Numbered from the stretch's first letter, positions 32,421 through 43,393 are shown. The stretch is DNA of 64,000 bases from Gigaspora rosea (GCA_003550325.1 QKWP01000114.1:202670-266669), one strand, 5' to 3'. The notes: generated from the sequence alone by a model not told the origin. Numbers and translations are program-made.

Positions 32421-32798
32421 GTATCCAGAAGAGGTTCCTTACCCTTTTTCAAGCTCTTCTAGATATATGAAATCCTATATCGAATTCAAGCTCTAAATTA
32501 CGCTAGAGCCAAATCCTGTTAACTTACTCTTCTTACTCTTATTTTAGGGCTTCAAACTTTAAGAAGTAAATAAATAGTCTTTGTTAATGTTCTGGCTAGG
32601 TTTTTAATCCCAAACAAGATAACAAGACAATTATGCTATATTGCTTGCCCTTGAAATGAGCAAAGAGCACCGAGGACCGAAGTGTCCGAGTGTGCTTCTC
32701 TGCGGGCCCATTCAAGCCTAATACGCATACTATTTTCTATGTTATCCTAGAATTAATTCAAAAAGCGATTCATTACTATCTAGCAAAGGACAAAAAAT
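32421..32798. other. gene-free stretch with a GC-rich hairpin
   Basis: Most of this segment is featureless. At 32656-32700 there is a GC-rich island that can fold: GCACCGAGGAC CGAA GTGTCCGAGTGTGC, followed by GCGGGCCCATTCAAG. It might be part of a small RNA or an old retroposon; I cannot assign it. Confidence 0.35.
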
Positions 32799-33140
32799 GC
32801 TAAGTCTCACCTTGCAAAGGTGAGATTTAGCTATTAGAGGTGAGACTTATTCGATCAGAGGTGAGATTTAGCTATTAGGGGTGAGACTTATTCGATCAGA
32901 GGTGAGACTTATCCGATCAAAGGTAAGACTTATCCGAGAGGAAACTTATCTAAGGTGAGACTTATTATATATATTTCAAAGTCTCATTGCTACGTCTCAC
33001 CTATTAGCATTCAATAAAATCTAGCTTCTGAGCGCTCGAAAAAGATATATCCTATTTTGAATAATTTTATCATAAAAAGACGGGGGTAAATATTTTTATT
33101 TAAACAAAAGTTTACCCAATATATTAACAGGTGAGACTTA
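32799..33140. repeat. 20-21-bp GGTGAGACTT tandem array
   Basis: At least seven units of GGTGAGACTTATTCGATCAG or GGTGAGATTTAGCTATTAG, starting at 32819, 32839, 32860, 32880, 32901, 32922 and 32953, with two inverted AAGTCTCA/CGTCTCACC copies near 32979-33000 and an isolated last copy at 33130, 19 bases before the first ATG of the polymerase relic. The two variants alternate at first, so the higher-order period is about 41 bp. Confidence 0.85.
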
Positions 33141-35999
33141 ATAATATCATGCCTAGAAGTGATAAAAAAAATCGTACATGCACTTGTTGTGGATATACTT
33201 TTACAAGACCAGAAAAACTTCGCAAGCATTATAAAAGCAAAAAAATCAATGCAATATACCAATTGCCCGAACCAAAGTATCCAAACAGGTGCTATCTCTC
33301 GTTTCTAAATCTAGTTCAAACTCGATAACCCAAACTTCTTCCTTGCAGAATGAAGTTCAAGAGGAGGCCCAAGTTTCAGAAGCCGGCCCAGGCCCGGTGA
33401 CCCAAGCCTATAGAGAAGAAATATCCTCTGAGCAGAATAAAGTCCAAGAGAATGATAAAGTATTTGTAGAAAAAAGTTATGACCCGGCCAGATCGCATAA
33501 AAATCTCAAAAATATGTCTGTATGGGAATGAAAGATTCCAGCAGGCAATAATCTAGCATATGCTTTTAATAAACAGCAAGACAATCAAACAGCATATTCC
33601 GACACCCCATATATGCCCCAACTCATGGCCTCAACACGCAAAGCAATTACTAATATTCTCAAAAAAGAGCTTCACAAAAAGGATCAAATAAAAACATCAT
33701 TAGTTATAGAAAGCACATATGCAAAATATAAATATAAGGGAGAAGGTGATGCAATGGACAAAGCGAATTATGAACTTAGTCAGACCCATTCATATCATAG
33801 AGAAAAACAACATATTCTTCTTTCAGAAAATGATATAGACCCATATTTAATTCAATCTGTAGGAGAAATTGATATACAAATTGAGAATCACTTAAAAGAG
33901 GAGTCCGGTAAAATTCTTCTTATAATAGAAAATATATTTATTGAATCCTATACCTACCGTCGAACTAATGGAGGTTCCTATATTCCTACTCCTAAAAAGC
34001 TCGCCAATACAAAGTGCACTATTAATTCGGATAATAAAGGTTTAGTCGATCCAAAAACCAATACATTATCTGAAAAATGTCTTCAAGGGGCGTTGGGAGC
34101 ATACTTTGCTTATCAAGATGGACATACAGAGCATCTTGAATGAATCTTTCGAGCTACAAAGTACAAGCCCTATTTAGTTAAAGTTAAGCTTGATAACATC
34201 CCAATGCCTACCCCAATCTGCTCACGAATATTTAACAAGATAGAGGAAATGAATTCTGATATCTCAATCAATGTCTGGGAATGGAAAGAGGAAACAGCCA
34301 CTCCCAAACTGGTAATAGCTAGCAAAAACTATAATAGATGACATATTATTGACCTCATGGCTCTTACAGATATTATTAAATCTGAAGATGATAAGTATGG
34401 ACAAAAAAATCACTTTCTTTGGATTAAAAATATAAATGGACTAGTTTTCAAAGATACCACTTATCATGGTAAAAAATATATATGCAGAAAATGTATCAAA
34501 GTTTTCCATCAGAAAAGTCTCTAGCCTATCATCAAGAACATTGTCTTGGCTTAGAGGCCACCCAAAGAGTTACTTTACCTACTAAGGGAGTTAATGACTT
34601 TGAAGCATTCAAGAACTATGGCCAAATGATTAATGCCCCATGTGTAATTATAGCTGACTTCGAGGCAGACAACAAGAAATGCAACGAAGAATATGGAGAA
34701 CAAATGCGTAAACTCGCTGAGCAGAAAGCAAATAGCTTTTGTTATCTAGTTCATTGGTTCGATACTGGGGACATATGGGGGCCTTTTCTATACCGAGGAG
34801 AAAATGCTATACAAGAATTTGGCCAAAGAATTGATAAGGAGTTGGTCGAAATTAATAAGGTTCTAGCTATTAAGGCCGACCAAATTGAAACTGAGCAAGA
34901 TAAGAAAAAATTTGCTGAAGCAGATACCTGTTGGATATGTAAAGAAAAACTTAATATAGATGATAAGGTCTGGGATCACTGTCATATTACAGGTAAGTTT
35001 CGAGGACCCGCCCACAATACCTGTAATCTCAAACTCCGGATCGAAGCATAGAAGACACCAATTCCAGTCATCTTTCATAATTTCCAGGGCTATAACTCTC
35101 ACTTGGTTTGCGAATCTGTTGGAAAATCAGTTAATGCACATCAGATAAAAGTCATAACTGAAACATTTGAGCAATATAAGTCCATGAAGGTAGGCCAGTT
35201 AAAATATATAGATAGCATACAGTTTATGAATAATAGTTTAGCCAATCTTACGACAAATTTAGGTGAAAACCAGCCTATTACAAGCTAGCACTTTGACGAC
35301 TATTCTTTAGATCAAATTTCTCTAGTATGTCACAAAGAAGTTTATCCCTATGAATATATCAATTCACAAGATAGGTTCCTAGAGACTCAGCTTCCACCAA
35401 TTCATGAATTTAGTACATATCTTTATGGCAAAATTAACCAAAATGATTATAAGCATGCCCAAAAAGTATGGAAAACTTTTGGTTGTAAAAATCTAGGAAA
35501 GTATCATGATCTCTATCTTAAAACTGACGTACTTAGCCTAGCAGATATCTGGACCCAATTCCGAAAAACATGTATACAATATTATGAGCTTGATCCAAGC
35601 CACTATGTGTCCGCACCAGCTTTAGCTTGGGATGCCATGCTTAAAATGACAGGTGTTAAGATCGATCTCTTCATAGATATGGCTATGCATGATTTATAGA
35701 AAAGGCTAAACGTGGAGGAATAGCTATAGCCTGTAAGCGCTATTTCAAGGCTAATAATCCTAAAATGGGTAACGCATTTAACCTATCCAAGCCAACAACA
35801 TGGATTTCATATGTCGATGCAAATAATCTTTACGGCTGGGCCATGAGCCAGTATTTTCCTATAGGAAATTATCAATGGGAGGCAAGTCGGAAATATTTGC
35901 TTAAGAATCCTGAAATGCAAAAAAAATATCTTAATAAGATTCTTAATACTGAATCAAATGCCAAAAAAGGATATTTCCTAAATATTAAGGCACACTTTC
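33131..35999 (+). pseudogene. family B DNA polymerase relic, copy B (longer)
   Basis: ATG at 33149 gives MPRSDKKNRTCTCCGYTFTR, a zinc finger (C-x2-C-x12-H) with its last ligand lost. Then a Ser/Glu-rich linker, an N-terminal region (33613-34143, GALGAYFAYQDGHTEHLE), a second finger around 34477-34545 (ICRKC then YHQEHC), an exonuclease motif I IIADFEAD (about 34648), a zinc segment CWICKEKL ... DHCHITGKFRGPAHNTCN (34928-35025) resembling the recombination endonuclease VII fold, exonuclease-region LADIWTQF (35540), APALAWDAMLKMTGVKID and motif A VDANNLYGWAMSQ (35812-35850). Stops at 33531, 34141, 34339, 35048 and 35286 and frame changes break it. The 3' half (motifs B and C) is missing: the relic ends at about 36000, where the kinase gene begins on the other strand. 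Confidence 0.85.
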
Positions 36000-37232
36000 T
36001 TCAAAAAGTTCTAAAGCTTTGAGGAATTTGCCTTGCTCAAAAAATTCATGTGCTTCCTTTATCACATTCTCAAAAAATTGAGCTGATGCTTCAATAGGAT
36101 GATGTTGACTCAACGTTTCGTTAGGATTAATTTGGTTTAAAGTATCAAAAATTAATCTTGTTTCTAATCGATTGATAGGATTGTTATCCCAACACTGTTT
36201 GTAAAGTTGAATATATTTAAATGGTGTACCATCTATAGGTTCTTCTCTATTTCCCTTGTAAATATGAACAGAAAGCGAAAGTACTGATTCAAAGGATGAA
36301 AATGGTGGTCTTCCGCTTGAAATTTCCCAGAGAATTACTCCAAGACTATAGACATCAGATTTCATATTACGTTTATATTTGTCATTAACAAGGCATTGAG
36401 GTTCGACATATGCAGGCATTCCATGAGCATTTGAGTTCGAACTAATTTCATTAATCTGCTTTGATAGTCCGAAATCTGTAATCTTTGGTTGTCTTTGATG
36501 AATTAATATGTTTTTCGAATGCTAAAACATTAAATTAGTAATTAAATTATGCATTAGTAAATTAGTAAATTGATAAACAATATATGTAAAATATAGATAA
36601 TACTATATTTACCAGATCTCTATGAATAATATTATTATCGTGTAAGTATAAAAGGCCGAGTGCTATCTCTTTAGCCATGTGTAGTTTATCTATCCATTGT
36701 AATTCCGAAAAATTTGTCCTTAAGTATTCTCGTAAAGTTCCGTTGTCAGCGTATTGTAAAACCATATTATAATATCCATTGCGATCTATATATTGAATTT
36801 AACAATATTTTTTTGGTTAATATATTATTACTGTATTTATACTTCAAAATAAAAAATTGCTTGTTTACCTTTCGTTACTCCATAAAATGAAATAACGTTT
36901 TGATGATTAGAAACACTTCGCAATAGTTTAAGCTAATTATGTGCATGAATTATAAAAGGTTATTTTTCTGTTTTAAGAAGCCATTAAAGTTTTAGTACAG
37001 TAAATAATACCTCATAAATAAAATCTTTAATGATGCTTTCGTCGACGATTGTATCAGCTTTAAGACATTTAAGAGCAACCGTTAATCCACTGTCTCTCCA
37101 CTCGTACCTAGAAACACTTACAAAACCTCCAATACCGATTAGAACAGGATCTGTAAATTTATTATATTCAATATAGTTAATATGTCTTTCGCCAATAGCT
37201 TTTTCAAGCCATTCTTCTTGTACGTTTGCCAT
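35985..37232 (-). CDS. TKL-type protein kinase, four exons, C-terminus truncated
   Basis: Serine/threonine (tyrosine kinase-like) kinase. Exon 1 37232-37011 (74 codons, start MANVQEEWLEKAIGERHINY), exon 2 36932-36869, exon 3 36785-36613, exon 4 36521-35985; phases agree at every join. Motifs: Gly loop IGIGGFVSVSR with Val in place of the third Gly, VALKCLK with the ATP-binding Lys, HRDL joined by splicing to HSKN, DFGLS, GMPAYVEPQCL, then DVYSLGVILWEISSGRPPF. After the kinase domain KEAHEFFEQGKFLKALELFE looks like the start of a helical (Sel1/TPR-like) repeat region, but it stops within a few codons at 35985 where polymerase-derived DNA begins. Target unknown. Catalysis may be intact. Likely one of the large kinase families of Glomeromycotina. 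Confidence 0.8.
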
Positions 37233-37763
37233 AATTTTTTTTTTTTTTTTTAGTATGTATTAACCTTGATCGAAAAATAAAGCGAAAGTATATACTGTCT
37301 TATATATTTTTGTGCATATGTACATGTCTATATGATACAACATTTTATTCACCAAAATTAATGTTAGGCGTAAATCGTACGTTCAAGTTGACGGCAAAGT
37401 TGACAGATCGAAAAGGGAGCTAAACAGAGCGGGGAAAAAACCGGTTCAATCATCATCCAATTTAAGGAAGGCTCAGGGAAAAGATAAGTGATTTAATCAA
37501 TTGCCTAATTCGGACATTTCATATGAAATCAATAACTTATCGAATTCGGCCGAAGAATAATTCGGAAAATTTTTTTAGGTGTCTAGTAGTAGCCGCTGCT
37601 TGTATTGGTCTCTATTTTATGGTTCACAACAAACATGACAAAGATTTATTATAGGTATAAAATGCACGGACGTTAGGATGAACTACGGCAGACTCAGAAA
37701 GGAAGCAAATTCGCCCTCCCTACCCTACTGAATCCCGCCATTTTGCAACCATACATGTCTGCA

Positions 37764-37802
37764 GCCGGCCTGCGTTATGCAGGTTGGAAACCACCGGCTA
37801 CA
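37764..37802. repeat. GCCGG palindromic repeat, copy 1
   Basis: AGCCGGCCTGCGTTATGCAG ... GGAAACCACCGGCT: outer AGCCGG/CCGGCT and inner CTGC/GCAG pairs. A close copy lies at 39391-39429 in the same orientation. Confidence 0.6.
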
Positions 37803-38599
37803 AAAACTCGGGGTTAGGGATGGGCACGGTCAGTCACGGTCAGTCATCGGTCGGTCATGATCGGTTAGCCGCTTATGACCGGTTGACCGCGGTCATTCAT
37901 ACGGTTAATGACCGGTTATAGCCGATAAATTATTTACCCAATTATCCAATCAAATATCTAAATAAGTGACAAGTAGGGATGGTACACTGCACAGACTGCC
38001 GGCGATTTGCATCACATGATCAATAAAACCGTTCGTTCATATTTCTGGTCAAATTTGCAGATCATTTGACCACATTTAAAGTTGTTTTGTTCTAGAACTG
38101 GCCAAATGATCTGCAAATTTGACCAGAATTATTAACGATTTGTTTATTTGGTGGACGTCTAAAGCGGAGGCAAATCATGTGATCAACCGCGAGAAGCAAA
38201 ACAAGAAATAAATACCTCGATGTGTCGGGGAGGCAATTTTGCTTATATTTATCTACCTAAGACCTAATATAACCCTAATATAGGACGACCCTAACCCTAA
38301 AGTAAATTGAAAAATTATTAAATATGGTTTAGACGTCATATTCTGTTAAATACAATTCTGTCAAAATTGCAGATCATTTGACCGGAATTAAAATTGGTTT
38401 GTTATAATTCTGGCGAAATGATCTGTAAATTTGGGCGGAATTATGAACAAGGTATTTCTCAACCGGGTTTAAACACTGCCTAAAAAATTTTCAGATCATG
38501 TGATATACATTAATTTATATACTCATTATTGTTATATTCACTTATATCATAAAAAAGGTTTATTTACATATCGTCCATCAACCATGCAAAGACACATGA

Positions 38600-39004
38600 N
38601 NNNNNNNNNNNNNNNNNNNNNNNNNNNNNNNNNNNNNNNNNNNNNNNNNNNNNNNNNNNNNNNNNNNNNNNNNNNNNNNNNNNNNNNNNNNNNNNNNNNN
38701 NNNNNNNNNNNNNNNNNNNNNNNNNNNNNNNNNNNNNNNNNNNNNNNNNNNNNNNNNNNNNNNNNNNNNNNNNNNNNNNNNNNNNNNNNNNNNNNNNNNN
38801 NNNNNNNNNNNNNNNNNNNNNNNNNNNNNNNNNNNNNNNNNNNNNNNNNNNNNNNNNNNNNNNNNNNNNNNNNNNNNNNNNNNNNNNNNNNNNNNNNNNN
38901 NNNNNNNNNNNNNNNNNNNNNNNNNNNNNNNNNNNNNNNNNNNNNNNNNNNNNNNNNNNNNNNNNNNNNNNNNNNNNNNNNNNNNNNNNNNNNNNNNNNN
39001 NNNN
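38600..39004. other. assembly gap (405 N)
   Basis: N run flanked by two copies of the same direct repeat, so the assembler probably could not resolve the copy number. Confidence 0.99.
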
Positions 39005-39390
39005 TTTGGCCGGAATTATGAACAAGGCATTTCTCAACCGGGTTTAAACACCACCTGAAAATTTTTCAGACCATGTGATATACATTAATTTATATACTCA
39101 TTATTGCTATATTTATCATTTATATTAATAAAAAAGTTTTATTTAAAAATGAATCATATCAATTAATCATGCAAAGTCACATGATCTGGAAAATTTTTGA
39201 GTGGCGGGTTGATTTCTCTATTTATCAGATGATACAGATACACTGATATGAATTTCAAGCAATAAATATTCATTTATTAGCCAGAATATTAAGAATTTGG
39301 CATCAGTCATAATCTTGACCAGTCGGTCAAACCGCTCTGACCGGTCAATATCGGTCACGGTCATTGACCGGTCATGACCGTCGGGGTCGA

Positions 39391-39429
39391 CAGCCGGCCC
39401 GCGTATGCGGGTGGGAAACCACCGGCAGT
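39391..39429. repeat. GCCGG palindromic repeat, copy 2
   Basis: CAGCCGGCCCGCGTATGCGGG followed by GGGAAACCACCGGC; differs from copy 1 by compensating changes in the inner stem (CCCGC/GCGGG against CCTGC/GCAGG), so pairing is kept. Confidence 0.6.
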
Positions 39430-39737
39430 CCCTACAAATAGCTAAATCAATTATACATCGAATGCACTGATGTATATCACGCTGAAACAAGCTAATAAAG
39501 TTCATTATACAGCATTGTATGCTGGAGTGCTTCCAAATAAGTATTGAGTCACAAGTGTGCGATCCTGTTCGTTGGGGTTATGCTCAATTTTTTTTTTTTA
39601 GTTAGTATTATTATGTTTCTTATTTTTGCATAGTTGGGTGTAGTAAAGATACTTTACCCTGAAAGCTGTTTCAGTGTGTGTCTTGTTCCATGTGAGACAT
39701 TTATAAATTGATAACCAGTTGAGCAAGATAACAGTTA

Positions 39738-39785
39738 CATCACGTTCCTGGTTTTAGCGCGACAGCGTCGCGCAGCTACCCTAAT
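39738..39785. repeat. solitary GGTAGCTGCG-family tip, right-end orientation
   Basis: GTTCCTGGTTTTAGCGCGAC followed by AGCGTCGCGCAGCTACCC, the same as the right tip of the nested element at 28675-29290 but GC-richer. The tip contains GCGCGAC/GTCGCGC symmetry. Its left partner is not visible upstream. Confidence 0.6.
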
Positions 39786-40437
39786 TCTTATCAATTTTGT
39801 GTAACGATCTACAAATTGATCTATATACTCAAATAGATATATATATGTTCTATATAAACTATCAAATACGTCAACTATATATGCAAATTGATAAAGCAAA
39901 AAAAAATAATGTATTATATTTACAACATTTTCTTTGTTTATCTTTATCATTATTTATAATACAAACTTGTTTAAGCTTGATCTATCATAAGTACAATCAT
40001 TTGTCTTTGCACTTTAATTTGTTTAGTATGCATTGGTTTTACGCAAATAGGCTAATTAAAACTAGTTAAGAGTACTCTTAATTTGTGTCCCAGAGAATAA
40101 TGGCTGGGAAAAAAAAAATTAAAGTATTGAAATTTTCTTAACAATAACAATACATGCAGCATATTGAATAGCACATGCGAATAAGAGTATAATATTAATT
40201 AACTTTTTTGGGAAGTAATTTAAATACAATTTAAGATATATTAGTTCTCATGATTAGTGCCAGTAGTGGGACCTTGCGCCAAACCAGTATATACCAAGTA
40301 TCGATATTAATTTACTCGAATAAAGGTCCTAGCTTACTTCCTTTATTTTTCTTTCAGTAAATCAAAGGGAACTTTCTACATTTATCTTCTTTATTGAAGT
40401 TAAATTTATTCGTTTATATATATATGAATTTAATAAA

Positions 40438-40560
40438 CGACACGCTAACGTGTTACCTAGCGCATTAACGTGCTATGTGCTATTAGCAATGATATCTAGA
40501 ATTTTTATAATTCTTACCCCTTAACACGCATACGTACGTGCTAACACGTTAACGTATAAT
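40438..40560. repeat. AACGTG inverted repeats
   Basis: ACACGCTAACGTGTTACC (40440) pairs with GCTAACACGTTAACGT (40540); several further TAACGTGC motifs lie between. Non-coding. Confidence 0.5.
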
Positions 40561-40708
40561 TGAAGAAAAGGGGCGATATATGTTAATCATCAAGATTTTG
40601 ATCAACATTTAATGAATTATACAAAAATTGAAGCCATCTATACTAAATAAAGAAAAGAAGAACTAGGGGTCGGATCTCTAGTCACAACATTCGAATTTGT
40701 GATAGTAC

Positions 40709-40753
40709 TTAAATAAGTAGCTGACGCAGTCACGCTAAACCAGGAACGGATGG
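40709..40753. repeat. solitary GGTAGCTGCG-family tip, left-end orientation
   Basis: TAAATAAGTAGCTGACGCAG followed by TCACGCTAAACCAGGAACGG. With the tip at 39738-39785 it faces outward, so the two do not bound one normal element of 1 kb; each may be the remaining end of a separate copy. Confidence 0.6.
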
Positions 40754-40954
40754 TAAGCTGTATAAACGCACATGAAAATAGATAGCTATATTGTTAAGTA
40801 ACTTTTTTTGGCTATAAATACAATTCAAAAATATTACTATAGTTAGTAGTGTGGCTTTGAACAAAACCAGTATTATACGTAATATGTATTAACGTTAGTA
40901 TGTATATATTTTTTATACACATCTTTTTATTACTATACAGAGAAATTTGGCGTT

Positions 40955-41101
40955 TGTCCATTTGGCCATATAGGCCAAATAATTTTAATTGGCCTGGCCA
41001 ATTGACATTCAACTTAGGCCGTAAAATTTTGGCCATTTTTGGCCAAATTGTTATGTATTGGCCTATTCAATTTTTTTTGGCCGATTAAATTGCCATCACT
41101 G
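40955..41101. mobile_element. right end of a hAT-like element with TTGGCC repeats
   Basis: TTGGCC or GGCCAA occurs about nine times in 120 bases and is followed by ATTGCCATCACTG, whose reverse complement CAGTGATGGCAAT resembles hAT terminal repeats. The left end was not located. Confidence 0.45.
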
Positions 41102-41454
41102 TTTTTCAGCCTAATAGCTCAAGGTTTTAAAAGTTTTTATCAATTGTTAAATAGTGTTTTAGTTAGATAGTTGTATTGTTAGTAGTTTTAGCCATAGTTA
41201 ATACTTTCACAACATATATGCTACAGTACATCTTAATATGCAAAATAAGTTATAACTTGTATGTTTTATCAAAACTGCTTTCGCTCTTTTTTCCTTTTTT
41301 TTTTTAGAAATTATACAATATACAGATATATTAGTAGGCAAAGTAATAAAACCAGAAATAAATAGATGAAATACTGCTCATAAATATTGAATAAATAATT
41401 GATCTTAATACAGTAGAATGAAATGCATAAAATAAGGTACTATACCTATGTACG

Positions 41455-41770
41455 TATATACTATCTGGATGGCAATTATTTCACTGACAATTACTTGATA
41501 AACATGCCATTTCACCAACAAATTATTCACTGACAGTTCATTTTACCAACAGTTTATTTCACTGAAGCTCAATTTACTAACAAAGTAATTCTGATCATTG
41601 TCATTAGCAGAATTAGGTTAAAGTTAGTGTGCTTTACAGAAAAAAACTTGTCAATGAAATGAGCTTTGTTGAAATAAACTGTTAGTAAAATGAATTTGTC
41701 AGTAAATAATTTGTTGATGAAATGAGGTGTCGATGAAGTGATTGTCAATGAAATAATATGGACCTGTACT
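41455..41770. mobile_element. foldback element of TTCACTGACAA units
   Basis: Left half (41470-41585) is a run of degenerate 16-22-bp units TTCACTGACAA / TTCACCAACAA / TTTACCAACAG; the right half (41655-41765) is its inverted copy, closing near TATGGACCTGTAC. About 315 bp with a spacer of 70 bp. Confidence 0.75.
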
Positions 41771-42429
41771 ATCCAATATGAAAATCAGTTTAATAATATA
41801 ATTACATGCAAGATCCACCAATCATAATAGCGTATTTTTGCATTCTTTTCATAACTATACACTATATTACTAGTAATTTTTCTTCATTCTGTTTCTGGCA
41901 CAATTATATATTAAATAAACTTATCTACAGTATTTCTTACTAATTAATACAATTATATAAAAAACTCCCTTATTATTATATTCTTAACTTTATTATAGTG
42001 AGTATTTATTTGTTTTAATATAGTATTAAAAAATATTAAAGATTGTGGCTAGAATAACTACATTGTTAGTGTATAATCACCATATTCCTTATGAGTCACT
42101 GAGCGAGGGTGGGTAGGGTGGGAGATAGAGCCAGCCCTCGTTACAAAGACGAACAATAACAAAAAGAAAGATAACCTTCTCTACTAACAGGATGCCCTTG
42201 AATATCATATTTTCAACAATCATATGCAATCGCAATATTGATCAAGAAAAATTTATAAAATAAAAAAGACAAAATGACAAATTGAATATGTGATCCAATA
42301 AAGTCATCTGATTTCAAAATATTGTCACTTCATTGGCAAGATTTTCAAAACGTAAAACATTTGCACTCAGTGTTATGTAAGCACAAATCATAAAAATTTT
42401 TTTTCCAGTATGTACTATTGTATTTAGTG

Positions 42430-42810
42430 ATCCGTTGATCGGCAATCCGGATAACTGTTTGAAATCCGTATTTTTGCGTAATCCATTCGAATTATAGACA
42501 ACTGTTACCATAGATAAACAATTAAAAATACACAAGTGATTGGATTTAAGTTATGCGGATTGATTTTATCCGTTCGATAATATGGAAATAGCAAATTACT
42601 TGAACTACGGATTATAGTTAACTATGCAAAATTATACGGATTGCGTGTAATCCGTATGGATATGGATACGGATTCGGTTTTTGTGTAATCCGTATGGATA
42701 CGGATTCGATTTTGTGTAATCCATATGGATACGGATTCGATTTTGTGTAATCCGTATGGATACGGGATTCGATTTTGTGTAATACGTATTATACGGATTT
42801 GAACGGCTAC
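42430..42810. repeat. TCCGTATGGATACGGATTCG tandem repeats
   Basis: Four to five tandem units of about 37 bp with TGTAATCCGTATGGATACGG and GATTCGATTTTG (42634-42800), preceded by looser ATCCG motifs from 42430. ATCCGTATGGATACGGAT is itself palindromic. Possibly the subterminal part of a DNA transposon. Confidence 0.7.
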
Positions 42811-43005
42811 TACCGGAAAGTCCGTTTCTTATTTTATAAATATATTTTTAAAATGCATATATGTTTAAAAGTTACTAATAAATTTAGATGTAGTAATACA
42901 AATTGTATTATTACATCTAAATTTTATTAGTTAGTTTTAACTTTTAAACATATATGCATTTTAAAAAATATATTTATAAAATAAGAAACGGACTTTCCGG
43001 TAGTC
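42811..43005. mobile_element. 195-bp near-perfect foldback MITE (ACCGGAAAGTCCG)
   Basis: Arms of about 95 bp: CTACCGGAAAGTCCGTTTCT at the left and its complement AGAAACGGACTTTCCGGTAG at the right, with near-perfect pairing to the centre (AATACAAATTGTATT). No coding. Confidence 0.9.
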
Positions 43006-43013
43006 TATGAAAG

Positions 43014-43188
43014 TTTACATATAAATTGATTGTTGCCAAGGGAAAACCTATCACCGGACTTTCAATAATTTTGTGTACAGTTAGCCATCTACGGAAAATC
43101 TATTATCATGATAGATTTTCCATAAGCGACTAACTGTACACAAATATAAATGAAAGTCCTGTTATCCTTTGGCAGCATTTATATGTAA
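43014..43188. mobile_element. 175-bp foldback MITE (ACATATAAAT...)
   Basis: Arms of about 80 bp: ACATATAAATTGATTGTTGC / GGCAGCATTTATATGTAA, CGGACTTTCA / TGAAAGTCC, TGTGTACAGTTAG / CTAACTGTACACA, GGAAAATCTATTATCATGAT at the centre. It shares the GGACTTTC box with its neighbour and starts nine bases after it. Confidence 0.85.
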
Positions 43189-43339
43189 TATTCTGCTACT
43201 TATACGTTGAACAGTGTGCGTGAGATATAAATCATGCTAATAATAACAATAAACACTAGTACTACTAAAAAATGCTACTATAATCCATAATCCTTATGAT
43301 GGAAGAGAGGTCTGCTACAAAAAAAGACAAATTTTCAAA

Positions 43340-43342
<3 letters not shown>

Positions 43343-43388
<46 letters not shown>

Positions 43389-43393
43389 NTTTT
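43343..43393. repeat. poly(T) run with one N
   Basis: About 50 consecutive T with N at 43389. Length is unreliable. From 43394 to 43807 no feature is recognised. Confidence 0.9.

Larger units (their letters stand above)
37815..39434. mobile_element. hAT-like element with CGGTCA subterminal repeats, contains a gap
   Basis: Left tip TAGGGATGGGCACGGTCA (37815), right tip TAGGGACTG in reverse (39426-39434). Subterminal zones (37827-37930 and 39310-39385) hold many CGGTCA/TGACCG motifs in both directions. The interior has foldback TTCTGGTCAAATTTGCAGAT arms (38040-38130) and a direct repeat of over 160 bp (38427-38599 and 39004-39185) on either side of the gap. No transposase. No matching 8-bp target duplication was found, possibly because the GCCGG repeat inserted at the right end. 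Confidence 0.55.

Noticed and set aside
32656..32700. tRNA or small structured RNA at the GC-rich hairpin
   Set aside because: It can form one stem-loop but not a cloverleaf, and no A/B box was found; kept only as a note in the gene-free entry.
38500..39037. Long open frames of 157-173 codons across the N run
   Set aside because: They consist almost entirely of undetermined residues from the assembly gap.
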